Assembly (NCBI GenBank): GCA_002711845.1
Contig: PASF01000002.1
Span: forward strand, 581,829 to 645,828
DNA from: Gammaproteobacteria bacterium
GTDB taxonomy: Bacteria > Pseudomonadota > Gammaproteobacteria > Pseudomonadales > Pseudohongiellaceae
DNA: 64,000 nucleotides
Reading direction: 5' to 3'
Shown here: piece after piece, positions 1 to 9,391 of the stretch
Layout: every line of letters begins with the position of its first letter
How positions within the stretch are numbered: the stretch's first letter is position 1
Notes under the pieces: generated by a model
What the model was told of the DNA's origin: nothing
Seen by the model: the letters and a program-made list of their open reading frames with translations, nothing else
Databases searched by the model: none
Position numbers and translations under genes: made by a program

Positions 1-1887
1 CAGATCCTGATAGACGGCAAACGGGTCGCGGGCAAAAGCAATGAGGCAAGCAGCCAGCTGGCGCGTATACCTGCGGACAAGGTGCGGCATATTGAACTGA
101 TTCGCGGTACCTCTGCCGAGTTGGACGTGCGTGCTGACCAGATTGTCAATATCGTGTTGACCGAAGCGATGTCCAGTCGTTCCTTTTCGTACGAAATAAA
201 CACCGACCGATACATGGATTCGCATGTTCAGCCCGGTGGCAAAATGGCACTTAACGGACAGCAGGGCAGCTTCAATTATCTGCTCAGCGCCGAGGCCGAA
301 CCTCGCCATGACTACCGGCCCAGCGCCGAAGTCAGTGTGCTGGGAGATTTTTCGCCCAACGACGCCATCGAAGAGGAGCGCACCCGTGATCAGTATACCT
401 ACACCTATGCCGCCAACCTGGCCTATGAATTCTCGGCCAGCAGTAGCGCGCGCCTGAACATGCTGTATTCGGACTACGATAATACGGTGGAAGTTGATCG
501 TCGTATTACCGACCTGACAGCGAGCCCGGCACAAACAGTTGTTGAACGTGAGGTCATTCCAGGCACCAATAATAACTGGGAGATTGGTGGCGATTACGAA
601 CACGTTTTCAGCAACAATCATCGTTTCAAGATTCTCTTTATAGCCAATGAGAAAAATGAAGCATCCACCCGGGAGCGCTTCGCTCGTGAAGGTGGTGGCA
701 GTGAAGAAAAAGAACTCTACCTGAACTCTGACGCGACCACGGAAGAGCGTATCATTCGAACCTCATACTCGCTGGGCCTCACCGATGGTCAGGACCTGGA
801 GCTGGGCGTGGAGCGTGCGCAGACGACACTGGATGCCAGGTTGCGCCTGGGCCTGCCCGGGCCCGGACCCGGCAGCGACAGCTTCGGTGGTCTGACGCCG
901 GTGGCGGTCAGCAATGCCAACTCAACCGTTGAAGAGATTCGCTACGAGCCCTTTGCGGTTCACAATTGGCAGATCAATTCGCGCCTGACGCTGGAGAGTT
1001 CGTTGATCTACGAAGCATCGGAGATTACCCAGACCGGCGATGTCTACAATCAGCGTGATTTTGATTTCTTCAAACCCAAACTGGATCTGCGTTATGACCT
1101 CGGTAACGGCAAGCAATTGCGAGCGACTGCGACCAAGGCCGTGCGCCAGCTGAGCTTTTCCGACTTTGTCGCCTCCAGCGATACGCGCGATGATGACGCA
1201 GAAACCATGGCTGGCAACGTCAATCTGCGTCAGGAACAGGTGTGGAACTTCGATCTGGGTGCTGAATACCGCTTGCCAAATGATCTGGGGGTGATTGACG
1301 GCAGTGTCTTCTACATGCAGCACATCGATGTCATTGAACGAATAGATGTCTCGCTGACACCGGACGATCCGATCTCGGCCAATGGCAACATCGGCGACGG
1401 TGACATGTACGGTTTGCGGTTGAGCGGCAGTGTGCGTATGAACGCGATCAACATGCCCAACCTGATGATCATATCCAGGTTTGAGGTGAAAGATTCCGAG
1501 ATACGGGACCCATTTTTGGGTATTGAGCGACGCTTCGAGAACTTTGAGCGTGGGCGCTTTCAGCTGGGTTTCCGGCACGACCTGCCATCACTCCGAATCA
1601 ATTATGGCATGAACTGGAATAATCGGTTCGAAGGCAACATCAAGCGCTACGACATTGACAATATCGAGAACATGTACGGTGATCCGAATGTCACGGCATT
1701 TCTGGAATACGTGACCCCAAATAATATCAGGGTTCGCTTCGATGCGCGTAATGCCACCAACAACATCCAGTGCCGGGATCGTACCCGCTTTGATGGGAAT
1801 ATCAGCACCGGCGCGATATCGGAAATTGAGTACTACTGCGCCGAAGCGGCGCGGGTGGTTTCCATCAAGATTAACGGCACGTTCTGA
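1..1887 (+). CDS. TonB-dependent outer-membrane receptor, 5' end missing
   Basis: The open frame runs in phase from base 1, so the first Met at 82 is internal and the gene begins outside the window. The first visible residues (QILIDGKRVAGKS, then IPADKVRHIELIRG) are typical of the plug domain. LDVRADQIVNIVL matches the end of the plug. The rest is a long run of alternating aromatic and polar strands typical of a 22-strand barrel, ending in a C-terminal Phe (INGTF) as barrels folded by the Bam machine do. The family imports iron chelates, vitamins, glycans or other large solutes using TonB energy. The substrate cannot be told from the sequence. It converges on the NosR-like gene. Confidence 0.88.
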   Translation, partial: QILIDGKRVAGKSNEASSQLARIPADKVRHIELIRGTSAELDVRADQIVNIVLTEAMSSRSFSYEINTDRYMDSHVQPGGKMALNGQQGSFNYLLSAEAEPRHDYRPSAEVSVLGDFSPNDAIEEERTRDQYTYTYAANLAYEFSASSSARLNMLYSDYDNTVEVDRRITDLTASPAQTVVEREVIPGTNNNWEIGGDYEHVFSNNHRFKILFIANEKNEASTRERFAREGGGSEEKELYLNSDATTEERIIRTSYSLGLTDGQDLELGVERAQTTLDARLRLGLPGPGPGSDSFGGLTPVAVSNANSTVEEIRYEPFAVHNWQINSRLTLESSLIYEASEITQTGDVYNQRDFDFFKPKLDLRYDLGNGKQLRATATKAVRQLSFSDFVASSDTRDDDAETMAGNVNLRQEQVWNFDLGAEYRLPNDLGVIDGSVFYMQHIDVIERIDVSLTPDDPISANGNIGDGDMYGLRLSGSVRMNAINMPNLMIISRFEVKDSEIRDPFLGIERRFENFERGRFQLGFRHDLPSLRINYGMNWNNRFEGNIKRYDIDNIENMYGDPNVTAFLEYVTPNNIRVRFDARNATNNIQCRDRTRFDGNISTGAISEIEYYCAEAARVVSIKINGTF

Positions 1888-1907
1888 TGTTGTGCTGACC
1901 TGTGTGT

Positions 1908-1944
1908 CTGTTGCCGGTCAGTCGAGCTGACTGACCGGCAACAG
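1908..1944. terminator. Perfect 15-bp hairpin between convergent genes
   Basis: CTGTTGCCGGTCAGT at 1908-1922 is the exact reverse complement of 1930-1944, with a 7-base loop. It lies just after the receptor stop and covers the last codons of the convergent NosR-like gene. There is no T-run, so it may work as a bidirectional or Rho-assisted 3' end or as an mRNA-stabilising hairpin rather than a classical intrinsic terminator. Confidence 0.45.
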
Positions 1945-3876
1945 CGTGACGCCACGAGACGTTAGCGACGCCACGCTGTGGCGACAAACCCCCGCCTTTT
2001 CAATCAGCTTGCTTTCACAAACGTCACAACGCACACATTCCTTGAAGTCAATCTCATGATTGCGGATGGCGCCGGTCGGGCAGGCGTGTTCACACACCTT
2101 GCAGGCGGAGCACTGAGGCACGCGTCTGATGCGACGCAGACTCAGCAGCGACAAGACACCCAATGCGGCGCCCAGCGGACAGGCATACCGGCAGTAGAAG
2201 CGTTTGACCACGGTCGATGCCAGCAGAATCAGTATCAGAATTGTCCACAATACAATGGAGGTGCTGTAAAAGAATAGCGTGCCGAAGGGTTCGAAGTACT
2301 GGAAAATGCTGATATCACTTTGCACCAACGCCATGATGACAATCAGCGCCAGGATGGCGTATTTCAGGTAAAGCGCCCGGTCATGAATAAACCCCGGCAC
2401 CGTTTGTTGCCAGCGTCTGGGCACGATGCGGGTGAGCATGTCCTGCAGGGCACCAAACGGGCACAGCGACGAGCAGAATACCCGGCCCCAGATCAGCGTT
2501 GTCACCAGCGTAAACACCACGATCATCAGCAGTGGCAGGTCGCTGAGAATCATCGACGGACCCAGCTTGAGGGTGTTGGTAATGTGTGACACCGATAGAA
2601 AGCCACCGTTGATGAAGCCCAGGTAGATCAGCGTGATACTCAGTGTCAGCCAGCGCAGGCGGGCATCCTTGCGCAGGAATGCTGTCATCACCAGTACGAA
2701 TATCAACAGCAGCGGCAGCACTCTGCTCCAGTTGATGTCAGTCAGCAGTCCTGCGCCTGATGCCCGCATCATCTCATCCATGGCGGGTTCGCCCGGCGCA
2801 CGAATCTCCCGATCCAGTGCCATATCCAGGGCAATGCCGGCCAGCTGAATATCAATGGTATAGGGAGGCTCGCCGTTCTGTGGATCATAGGACACAGTAA
2901 ATGGCAGGCCCAGATCCATGGCCGGGTCCAGGATCATGGCCACAGCAAAATTGGCCTGGCCGGCGATTTTGCCCTGGTCGGCGCTGCCGGCATAAACGGT
3001 TTGACGACGTGGCATGGGATATACAGCGTCGCGCTGCTGGATCGCGAAGCGTTCCTGACGGAAAGGATCTGAGGCATTGCCGCCGATGCCCACCAGCATC
3101 AGTTTGCCGTCATCAAAGCGGCTGCTGGCATCACGCTCGGCGCGCGAATAGGCATCACTGCCAACCAGTATTTCACCCAGGACTTCATTGCCCATGTAGG
3201 CGAAGGACAGCGTCAACACGCTGTCGTCAGGCAGCCTGCCTTCCAGTACCTGCACCAGGCCTTGTGCTTCCAGCTCTACCCAGGTCAACGGGGCAAGATG
3301 CGCACGGGCATTGCTGGCGCTGTCCGCAGCGGCGGAAAAACCACTGCCGCTGAGATAGGCCTGTGCCACTTTCCGCGCTGCGTTGTAGACGCCACGGCTG
3401 GTGGCCCAGCTACTGATGGTGGCACGCGATACACCATCGATGTCGCGGCCCACCCGAAACGGATCCGATAACGGTTTGCGTCGGAACTGCTCCTGGAAAG
3501 GGCGAATGGACAGGAAATCGCCACGGCTGGACAGAAAAGATTCGTTGTAGTCCAGTACCTTGATCGCGGTCACGGTGGCGTCCATGTCCAGGCCAACCAG
3601 GACATCAATGGTGGCGCTGAAACCGACTTCTTCAGGGGGCAGATCCGAGGTCTGAAACACATAACCGGCAACCCTTTCTTCACCGGATTCCGGGTCTGTG
3701 GCAAAGGCTGTGTATACGGGAGGTGTGCCGGATTTGTCGCTGAAACGCTCCGCGGCTGGCATGACCTCTTTCAGTTGGGCTTCACTGACTTGCCGGCTGA
3801 ATGGCGTCTGGGCGCCGGCACTGACGGTCATCAGCAGGCACCACATCATGACAACGGCAAGTGCTTGTCGTTTCAT
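1918..3876 (-). CDS. NosR/NirI-family flavin and 4Fe-4S membrane protein
   Basis: A 652-residue protein with a signal peptide (about residues 1-22) and a periplasmic FMN-binding domain. DGVSRAT at about 147-153 resembles the covalent FMN site D-x-x-S/T-G-A-T. Several membrane helices follow, with two CxxxCP motifs (CSSLCP and CRYACP). The C-terminal ferredoxin-like part carries two cysteine clusters, at about 589-599 (C-x2-C-x2-C-x3-CP) and 614-631. Known NosR proteins feed electrons to nitrous oxide reductase, and related proteins serve other periplasmic reductases. No nosZ or other nos gene is nearby, so the partner is unknown. Its ATG overlaps the stop of the upstream Na+/Ca2+ exchanger by 4 bases (ATGA), suggesting translational coupling. 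Confidence 0.85.
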   Translation of the reverse strand: MKRQALAVVMMWCLLMTVSAGAQTPFSRQVSEAQLKEVMPAAERFSDKSGTPPVYTAFATDPESGEERVAGYVFQTSDLPPEEVGFSATIDVLVGLDMDATVTAIKVLDYNESFLSSRGDFLSIRPFQEQFRRKPLSDPFRVGRDIDGVSRATISSWATSRGVYNAARKVAQAYLSGSGFSAAADSASNARAHLAPLTWVELEAQGLVQVLEGRLPDDSVLTLSFAYMGNEVLGEILVGSDAYSRAERDASSRFDDGKLMLVGIGGNASDPFRQERFAIQQRDAVYPMPRRQTVYAGSADQGKIAGQANFAVAMILDPAMDLGLPFTVSYDPQNGEPPYTIDIQLAGIALDMALDREIRAPGEPAMDEMMRASGAGLLTDINWSRVLPLLLIFVLVMTAFLRKDARLRWLTLSITLIYLGFINGGFLSVSHITNTLKLGPSMILSDLPLLMIVVFTLVTTLIWGRVFCSSLCPFGALQDMLTRIVPRRWQQTVPGFIHDRALYLKYAILALIVIMALVQSDISIFQYFEPFGTLFFYSTSIVLWTILILILLASTVVKRFYCRYACPLGAALGVLSLLSLRRIRRVPQCSACKVCEHACPTGAIRNHEIDFKECVRCDVCESKLIEKAGVCRHSVASLTSRGVTLLPVSQLD

Positions 3877-4859
3877 GCGGCAAGAAACACACTGCTGATC
3901 AGCCAGGCGGTATAGGCTGTATAAGCGCCTATCAGCAGCAGACCTTCGAGACGGTTGATTCGACCCTGACCCCTGAACCCGTAACCGATGACAAACAGCG
4001 ATACCGTCAGGCCTGCCATCACCGCCATGTCCCGGGTCAGCACCTCATGGCCAACGCCCATGGGATGGATGACGCCGGCGATGCCCACCACCGCCAGGGT
4101 GTTGAACAGGTTGGAACCGAGGATATTGCCCAGCGCCATGTCATGTTCGCCTTTGCGTGCCGCGATGACTGACGACGCCAATTCTGGCAGGGAGGTGCCC
4201 ACGGCAATAACAGTCAGTCCGATGATGAGGTCGCTGACACCCAGTCCCTGGGCGATGCTAACGGCCCCCCAGACCAGAATACGGGAGCTGACAATCAACA
4301 GCAGCAGACCGACCAGGGTCCACATCATGGCCCTGCGCAGCGGCATCGTCCTGGTGTCGAGGTCCGCGAGTACCTCCTGCCCCAGCGTATCGTGGCAGGC
4401 TGCCTGCTGATCACGCCGCCCCTGGATGACCGTCCAGATCATGATGATGGCAAAGACTCCCAGCAGCACCAGCGCATCAGCGCGGCTGATGAAGTCGTCC
4501 AGCAGTTGCCAGGCAGCCAGCACTGTTACCAGAGTGAGTATCGGCAAGGTGCGGCGCAGTACCTGCGAGTCCACCAGAATAGGGCTGATCAGGGCGGTAA
4601 TACCCAGAATCAGTGCGATATTGGTGATATTGGACCCATAGGCGTTACCCAGCGCGATGCCCGGGTTGCCCTGCCAGGAGGCCAGTGCGGAGACCACCAT
4701 TTCCGGCGCGGAGGTGCCAAAACCGATAATGACCATGCCTATGATCAGGGGCGGGATATTGAAATGTCGGGCGGTGACGGCAGCGCCTTCGACAAAACGG
4801 TCTGCGCTCCAGACGAGAATGACGAGTCCGATGGCAATGGCCAGTGATGCAAGCAACAT
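3873..4859 (-). CDS. CaCA-family calcium/sodium antiporter
   Basis: A 328-residue protein with about ten membrane helices arranged as two inverted repeats. Each repeat carries the exchanger signature: PEMVVSALASWQG followed by GNAYGSN in the first half, and LPELASSVIAARKG followed by GNILGSN in the second. These alpha repeats hold the acidic and polar residues that bind Ca2+ and Na+ (YrbG/NCX superfamily). A charged cytoplasmic loop separates the halves. It is first in a two-gene unit with the NosR-like gene, whose start overlaps its stop by 4 bases. Export of Ca2+ in exchange for Na+ is the family role; the exact ion is not proven by sequence. Confidence 0.9.
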   Translation of the reverse strand: MLLASLAIAIGLVILVWSADRFVEGAAVTARHFNIPPLIIGMVIIGFGTSAPEMVVSALASWQGNPGIALGNAYGSNITNIALILGITALISPILVDSQVLRRTLPILTLVTVLAAWQLLDDFISRADALVLLGVFAIIMIWTVIQGRRDQQAACHDTLGQEVLADLDTRTMPLRRAMMWTLVGLLLLIVSSRILVWGAVSIAQGLGVSDLIIGLTVIAVGTSLPELASSVIAARKGEHDMALGNILGSNLFNTLAVVGIAGVIHPMGVGHEVLTRDMAVMAGLTVSLFVIGYGFRGQGRINRLEGLLLIGAYTAYTAWLISSVFLAA

Positions 4860-4938
4860 GTAATTGTTCCAGGTAATGACGTGGCTAACGGTTCCAGCAT
4901 CAGACTGTCGGTCACGGGGGCGCCTAGTTTAGCGATTG

Positions 4939-5340
4939 TTAGCGGAAAGACCAGTACTTGTGACCGAGAAAACTGGTGAAAACCGGTACCACGATACCAA
5001 CTGCATGTGCGATTTCAAGCGTGTAGCGGGTGACGCCCAGTGCTGGCAGAACGGCGTAGGCCATGAGCAAACTGACAGCCCAGGTCTGGACAATGGCCAG
5101 CACATTGACCAGCGCGAACAAAAGCATGGAGCGTTGCAGGGTCTGGGTGCTGACTTTGAAGACAAAAATGCGAGCCAGTATGTAAGCGGTCACCATGCCG
5201 GTAAGGTACGCCAGCACCACCGATGTCGAGAATCCCAGCCAGTTGCTGTAAATAATTCGGGTGCAGAAATTGACGGCCGCGGCGGTGCCGCCGGTCAGCA
5301 GAAAAATCATGAACTGTCGTGACATGAACGGCTCGATCAT
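4939..5340 (-). CDS. GtrA-family small membrane protein, possible lipid-linked sugar flippase
   Basis: A 133-residue protein with four predicted membrane helices. It has the GtrA pattern of an early GGTAAAVNF segment and a C-terminal FLGHKYWSFR (family F-x-x-x-K-x-W-x-F). GtrA proteins are linked to moving polyprenyl-phosphate sugars across the inner membrane or recruiting the enzymes that make them. The mycobacterial homologue Rv3789 sits beside dprE1 and dprE2. Here the gene is last in an operon with DprE1-like, DprE2-like and UbiA-like genes, starting 3 bases after the flavoprotein gene ends. That context suggests flipping or handling of a polyprenyl-phosphoryl pentose. Confidence 0.85.
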   Translation of the reverse strand: MIEPFMSRQFMIFLLTGGTAAAVNFCTRIIYSNWLGFSTSVVLAYLTGMVTAYILARIFVFKVSTQTLQRSMLLFALVNVLAIVQTWAVSLLMAYAVLPALGVTRYTLEIAHAVGIVVPVFTSFLGHKYWSFR

Positions 5341-5343
5341 GAA

Positions 5344-6681
5344 TCAGTCTCGTTGGTGGCACGCCTGTCGTGCCAGTTGCCTGCCGAACTCCATACTCTC
5401 GGAAATGCCCCGGTCACTGGGATAATAGTGTGATGTGTCTGCCACCCACAAGCCCTTGATCGGCAATTCAGCCGGTGGCAGGCGATCGGCAAACCCAGGC
5501 TCGCAGATCGGTTGCGCGTAACGATAACGGCTGGCGCGGATGTCGATAAAGTCGTTATCCTGCAGGCGCGGATTGATTTTCTTGAGATAACTGCGCACCT
5601 TGTTGATAAACGTGGCATCGCTGTCGGCGAATTTAGCGTGCTCCCCGGGCAGATAAAACGGCACATAGACCAGATGATTTTCCATGGGGTGCAGATTGCT
5701 GTATTCCACCAGGCCAGGAATGTCCATCTCCGGGTCATTGATATTGAGCCAGAACTTGTCGGACACCGGCTGGCGCAGTTTGGCGATGACACAGACCACA
5801 GCAATATTGCGCAGACTGGCATAGGCTGCGCGCGTTGCGTCGGGCAGGGCGGGTATCAGTTTGGGCACGTAAGGCAGCGGAATGGTGCTGATTACCCGCG
5901 TGAACGGCTGGAGGTCAGGTGTGACGCCATCAGGTGAGGCGACCTTCACGCCGGCCAGCTGTTGATCGTTGATCACAACTTCTGTCACGGGTGTGTTCAG
6001 GTGGATTTCACCGCCGCCAGCTCTGATGGCAGCGGCCAGCGCCTGCAACAGGGTTTCCGATCCGCCTTCCAGATAACCCAGACATTCGCGCATCAGGCTG
6101 CTGCGGGAGCGACCCACGCGATGAATCCGGCTCCAGATCCAGGCCGCCGACAGGTTGTCCGAATAATGGTAAAACTTGTAGTCAAACAGTGTGCGCCAGA
6201 CTGCCTGCCACGCTTCGTCGCCGACCCAGCGGCGAATCCAACTGCGTGCGTCCTGGTGGTCAAGATCCTGCCAGCCGGTGCGTTTGGTTGAAACAAAGGC
6301 ATGCAGGCCATAACGGATCTTGGCGGTCAGGCTCAGGCCGCGGAACCGAAGCAGTGCCAGCGGGTTACCCCAGTCCTGAAGTTGATTCTGATACCAGTAA
6401 CCCATGCGGGTTTCGGTCCAGCGCATGCGGTCGGCAATGCCGAGATCGTCCAGCATCTGCAGCAAGCCGTGATCCGACAGGCAGTGAAAGTGATAATAAC
6501 GCTCAATCTGCAGTCCATTAAAATCGAAGCTCGCGGTCATGCCGCCCAGGCGGTCATCGGCTTCAAAGACCACGGGATGATAACCTTCCTGCACCAATTG
6601 ATAGGCGACTGCCAGACCCATGGGGCCTGCGCCCAGCACGGCAATGCGGTTGTCAGTAGAATTGCTCGGCGGCGACTCCAT
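5344..6681 (-). CDS. FAD-dependent oxidoreductase, protoporphyrinogen/amine-oxidase and UGM-like
   Basis: A 445-residue protein beginning with a dinucleotide-binding fold: GAGPMG at about 17-22, an acidic residue at the end of beta-2 in VVFEADDRLGG, and the following G-G-M turn that contacts FAD. The C-terminal LWVADTSHYYPSDRG segment resembles the second FAD contact of this fold. There is no signal peptide. Such proteins are common in glycan loci, including the UDP-galactopyranose mutase superfamily, but the substrate is unclear. It lies 2 bases from the epimerase gene upstream and 3 bases from gtrA downstream in the seven-gene operon. A role in modifying the lipid-linked sugar is inference. 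Confidence 0.8.
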   Translation of the reverse strand: MESPPSNSTDNRIAVLGAGPMGLAVAYQLVQEGYHPVVFEADDRLGGMTASFDFNGLQIERYYHFHCLSDHGLLQMLDDLGIADRMRWTETRMGYWYQNQLQDWGNPLALLRFRGLSLTAKIRYGLHAFVSTKRTGWQDLDHQDARSWIRRWVGDEAWQAVWRTLFDYKFYHYSDNLSAAWIWSRIHRVGRSRSSLMRECLGYLEGGSETLLQALAAAIRAGGGEIHLNTPVTEVVINDQQLAGVKVASPDGVTPDLQPFTRVISTIPLPYVPKLIPALPDATRAAYASLRNIAVVCVIAKLRQPVSDKFWLNINDPEMDIPGLVEYSNLHPMENHLVYVPFYLPGEHAKFADSDATFINKVRSYLKKINPRLQDNDFIDIRASRYRYAQPICEPGFADRLPPAELPIKGLWVADTSHYYPSDRGISESMEFGRQLARQACHQRD

Positions 6682-6683
6682 GT

Positions 6684-7652
6684 CTAAAACTCCAGAGCGA
6701 CATCGCTGTAGCGCGAGTCATTAAACGTTTCGTGAATAGCGGTTTTGAACGGTGTGTAGGGCACGCCAAAAAGCCCCGGCCAGTCTATCACCTCAAACTC
6801 GTCTCTTGCGGTCAGGGCGGCAAGCTGCTGCGTGGTGAACGGGGGATTTTTATCAAACCGGGCCCAGGTCCACAGCAGGGCGTAAAACAGCCAGTACGGT
6901 ATGCGCAGGATCAGTGTGCGCGACCCGATCGCCTGTTTGATATCGCGGATCATGTCGATGTAGTCGATTTTCTCGTGACCGGAAATATTGTAGATGCCGT
7001 GGCCGCGGCGCGACTCGATGCAGCTGATGATGATCGCGCAGAAGTCGCCCGCGTATAGCGGCTGGCGCATGTAGCGTCCATGGCCGGGGATGGGGAAAAC
7101 AGGCACTTTGTTCATGAAGCGCGACAGCCAGCCTAGGTGTTTGCGATCAAACCAGCCAAACATCAGTGTGGGGCGCAGTATCGGGCACTCGATGCCGCTC
7201 TCCAGGACCAGGGTTTCCTGCTCGCGTTTACTGCGTGTGTAAAAATCGTCGGCCACTGATTCGACCACCGACGAGCTGATGTGCACCAGGTAGGGTTGGG
7301 TCGGACATGACTTGATGGTATCCAGTATCAGTCGGGTGGCATCCACATTATTGTGTTGAAAGTCCTGATAGTCGACACCGCCGATCTGCGCCTGCAACAT
7401 GACTACCACGTCGGCATCGTCAATGTGACGCTGCCAGTCGCCAGGCTGCGCCAGATCGGCATGTTCGCAGGTCAGGCCGGGCTGGACCTGCTGCAGCACA
7501 GCCAGATTGCTGCGATGTTTATCAAGCACAACAATATTGTGGTAGCCGCGATCGCGCAGCCTGGCAACCAGGTTCTGGCCGACCAGTCCGGCGCCGCCGG
7601 GCAGTACGATCTTGATAGTCTTTTTTACGTCGGATTCTGTCTTGTGATTCAT
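6684..7652 (-). CDS. NAD-dependent epimerase/dehydratase family protein
   Basis: A 322-residue extended short-chain dehydrogenase. The N-terminal nucleotide motif is GGAGLVG (about 19-25). ISSS is followed by YTRSK, the catalytic Y-x-x-x-K. The middle resembles sugar-nucleotide epimerases and dehydratases, and the C-terminal third (IPYWLFYALLW) resembles members that act on lipids or membrane-bound sugars. Its start overlaps the stop of the upstream membrane-protein gene by 4 bases, and the flavoprotein gene begins 2 bases downstream. It may shape the sugar used by the pathway, but the reaction is not determined. Confidence 0.82.
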   Translation of the reverse strand: MNHKTESDVKKTIKIVLPGGAGLVGQNLVARLRDRGYHNIVVLDKHRSNLAVLQQVQPGLTCEHADLAQPGDWQRHIDDADVVVMLQAQIGGVDYQDFQHNNVDATRLILDTIKSCPTQPYLVHISSSVVESVADDFYTRSKREQETLVLESGIECPILRPTLMFGWFDRKHLGWLSRFMNKVPVFPIPGHGRYMRQPLYAGDFCAIIISCIESRRGHGIYNISGHEKIDYIDMIRDIKQAIGSRTLILRIPYWLFYALLWTWARFDKNPPFTTQQLAALTARDEFEVIDWPGLFGVPYTPFKTAIHETFNDSRYSDVALEF

Positions 7653-9379
7653 GGGTTCTGTCGATGTGTTGGTAGTTCAAAGGCCAGTTTGCACGCCGGC
7701 GAGTCTGCAATCAGCACGACGGTGCCACCGGCCAGCTCGCGGCTCACATAACCACGAAAGCCTGACAGGTAGGCGTTGTCATCAACGGCGTCGGCGACAT
7801 CCGGTCTGGGTTGCCCGGTGAGGGCAAAGCCACTGACAATACCTGCGGCATCGGTGATGGTAATCAGCGCCGGCACCTGTTGTTGATGGGCATTATACAA
7901 CCAGCCCTGAATGGCCAGGTGAGCCTGGTCGGGGACGAGCGTCGTGGCCAGGTCAATGTGGCCTCTGCACAATGGCAGGGCGTCGCCGGTGATGATCTCG
8001 CCAAGCGTGTCCCTGAGGTCGCGCCACGGATGCAAGGCGAACATGCCGAGCTGTCTCGCTTCGGCGACCTCAACGGTGCGCAGCAGGCCGGGCGTCAGCT
8101 CGAAAACATGCTGAATCTGGGTCTCATCCTCGACGCCCAGTGTCAATGCCAGGCCGGCGACCTGGCGATCAAACACCAGTTGATGTTGCGGGGTGGCTGC
8201 CTGCCACTGCAGAGTCAGCATCAGGGCCAGCACTGCCAGGAGGGTGGCGATCGCCGGGCGCGGAAACTGTTGTGCCTGGCGACACAGCCACGGCAGGAGC
8301 AGCACCAGCACACAGGCCCAGGCCATCAGGGCGGGCGTGGTATAGCGGTAACTGATCGCCTGGAGTACGCCAAACGTTACCCGGCCTGTTGCGGTTCCCA
8401 GCGCGGTGCCGGCCAGGTAGACAACGCCAAAAACCAGCGCCAGTGTCAGGGTATTATGCTTGGGTGTTTTGATGCCCCGGTACAGGAATGTGATTGCAAT
8501 CGCGGCCATGGCAACGGTCGATGCCATGGCGATCACGCTGCCAGTGGTCCCGCGGCCGAACAGATTGAAGAATGGCGTGCCAAGGTACAGCAACACGAAC
8601 TGCACCACCTGCAACGGTTGCTGCAGCAACGTATCAATGGTGGAGCCATGATGAGGCGGTGACGCATAGTTATTGAAGTACAGACCGAGCGTGATAACAC
8701 CCAGTCCGCACAAAATCAGCAGGCGCCAGATTTGCATGCGGGTGATCAGCGCATAGAGCGCCATCAACGGCAGCGCCAGAATGCCGTTGGCCATGGTACC
8801 CGCAGAGGCGACACCGAACAGGCAGGCAACTGCAAAGGCGGTATGTGCCCGTTCATGGCTGGCAGACTTGTGCAACCAGTAAAACGCGCACAGGGGCAGC
8901 AGCTGCGCCAGGAAGAACTGGCTTTGAAATGCCCAGGCCAGGTTCTCATGCTGCATCCACTGATACAGCCAGGCGATGAGGAAGCAGGTAAAAAAATACA
9001 GCGTGGCACGTTCAGTTTTTGTGTCCCGCAGGCGTGCATGACTCATGCGCCAGAACAACAGTACCGCCAGGGCGACAAACACATGGTTCATGACCAGCAG
9101 GAAAACGTGCAGGCCACCAAAAAACTCATAGTCCAGCCAGAACAGCAGTCGCGACAACACAATGCGATGTTCATTGTGTTGTGCCCACCATAACCAGCTG
9201 GCGCCATCAGTGATGGCGATATAAAAACCCAGCGTCGCGCCCCACATGTCCCAGAAGGGCACCGGCGTATACATTCGGGCCGTGCCGGTGATGGCAAGTG
9301 CCACAAAGGCTGTCGCTAACAGGGCTGCCAGGGCAGCCGCCAAACGTGTTCGTCCTTGTCCCGGGAGAAGTTCGATCAT
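7649..9379 (-). CDS. Polytopic membrane protein, candidate GT-C type glycosyltransferase
   Basis: A 576-residue protein with one N-terminal helix and then about ten hydrophobic segments to about residue 410, followed by a soluble, probably periplasmic, beta-rich C-terminal domain (about 420-576). After the first helix a loop contains PFWDMW (Asp44) and then QHNEHR (68-72). An acidic residue in the first extracytoplasmic loop is typical of GT-C enzymes that use polyprenyl-phosphate sugars. I do not recognise a named family. Its place between the DprE2-like and epimerase genes makes it the natural candidate to transfer the lipid-linked sugar onto a periplasmic acceptor. It could instead be a polymerase or transporter. 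Confidence 0.6.
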   Translation of the reverse strand: MIELLPGQGRTRLAAALAALLATAFVALAITGTARMYTPVPFWDMWGATLGFYIAITDGASWLWWAQHNEHRIVLSRLLFWLDYEFFGGLHVFLLVMNHVFVALAVLLFWRMSHARLRDTKTERATLYFFTCFLIAWLYQWMQHENLAWAFQSQFFLAQLLPLCAFYWLHKSASHERAHTAFAVACLFGVASAGTMANGILALPLMALYALITRMQIWRLLILCGLGVITLGLYFNNYASPPHHGSTIDTLLQQPLQVVQFVLLYLGTPFFNLFGRGTTGSVIAMASTVAMAAIAITFLYRGIKTPKHNTLTLALVFGVVYLAGTALGTATGRVTFGVLQAISYRYTTPALMAWACVLVLLLPWLCRQAQQFPRPAIATLLAVLALMLTLQWQAATPQHQLVFDRQVAGLALTLGVEDETQIQHVFELTPGLLRTVEVAEARQLGMFALHPWRDLRDTLGEIITGDALPLCRGHIDLATTLVPDQAHLAIQGWLYNAHQQQVPALITITDAAGIVSGFALTGQPRPDVADAVDDNAYLSGFRGYVSRELAGGTVVLIADSPACKLAFELPTHRQNP

Positions 9380-9391
9380 CCTTGCCAGCCC

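Noticed and set aside
922..1578. Antisense frame of 218 residues inside the first receptor
   Set aside because: It mirrors the coding strand's codon bias and has no recognisable domain or ribosome site.
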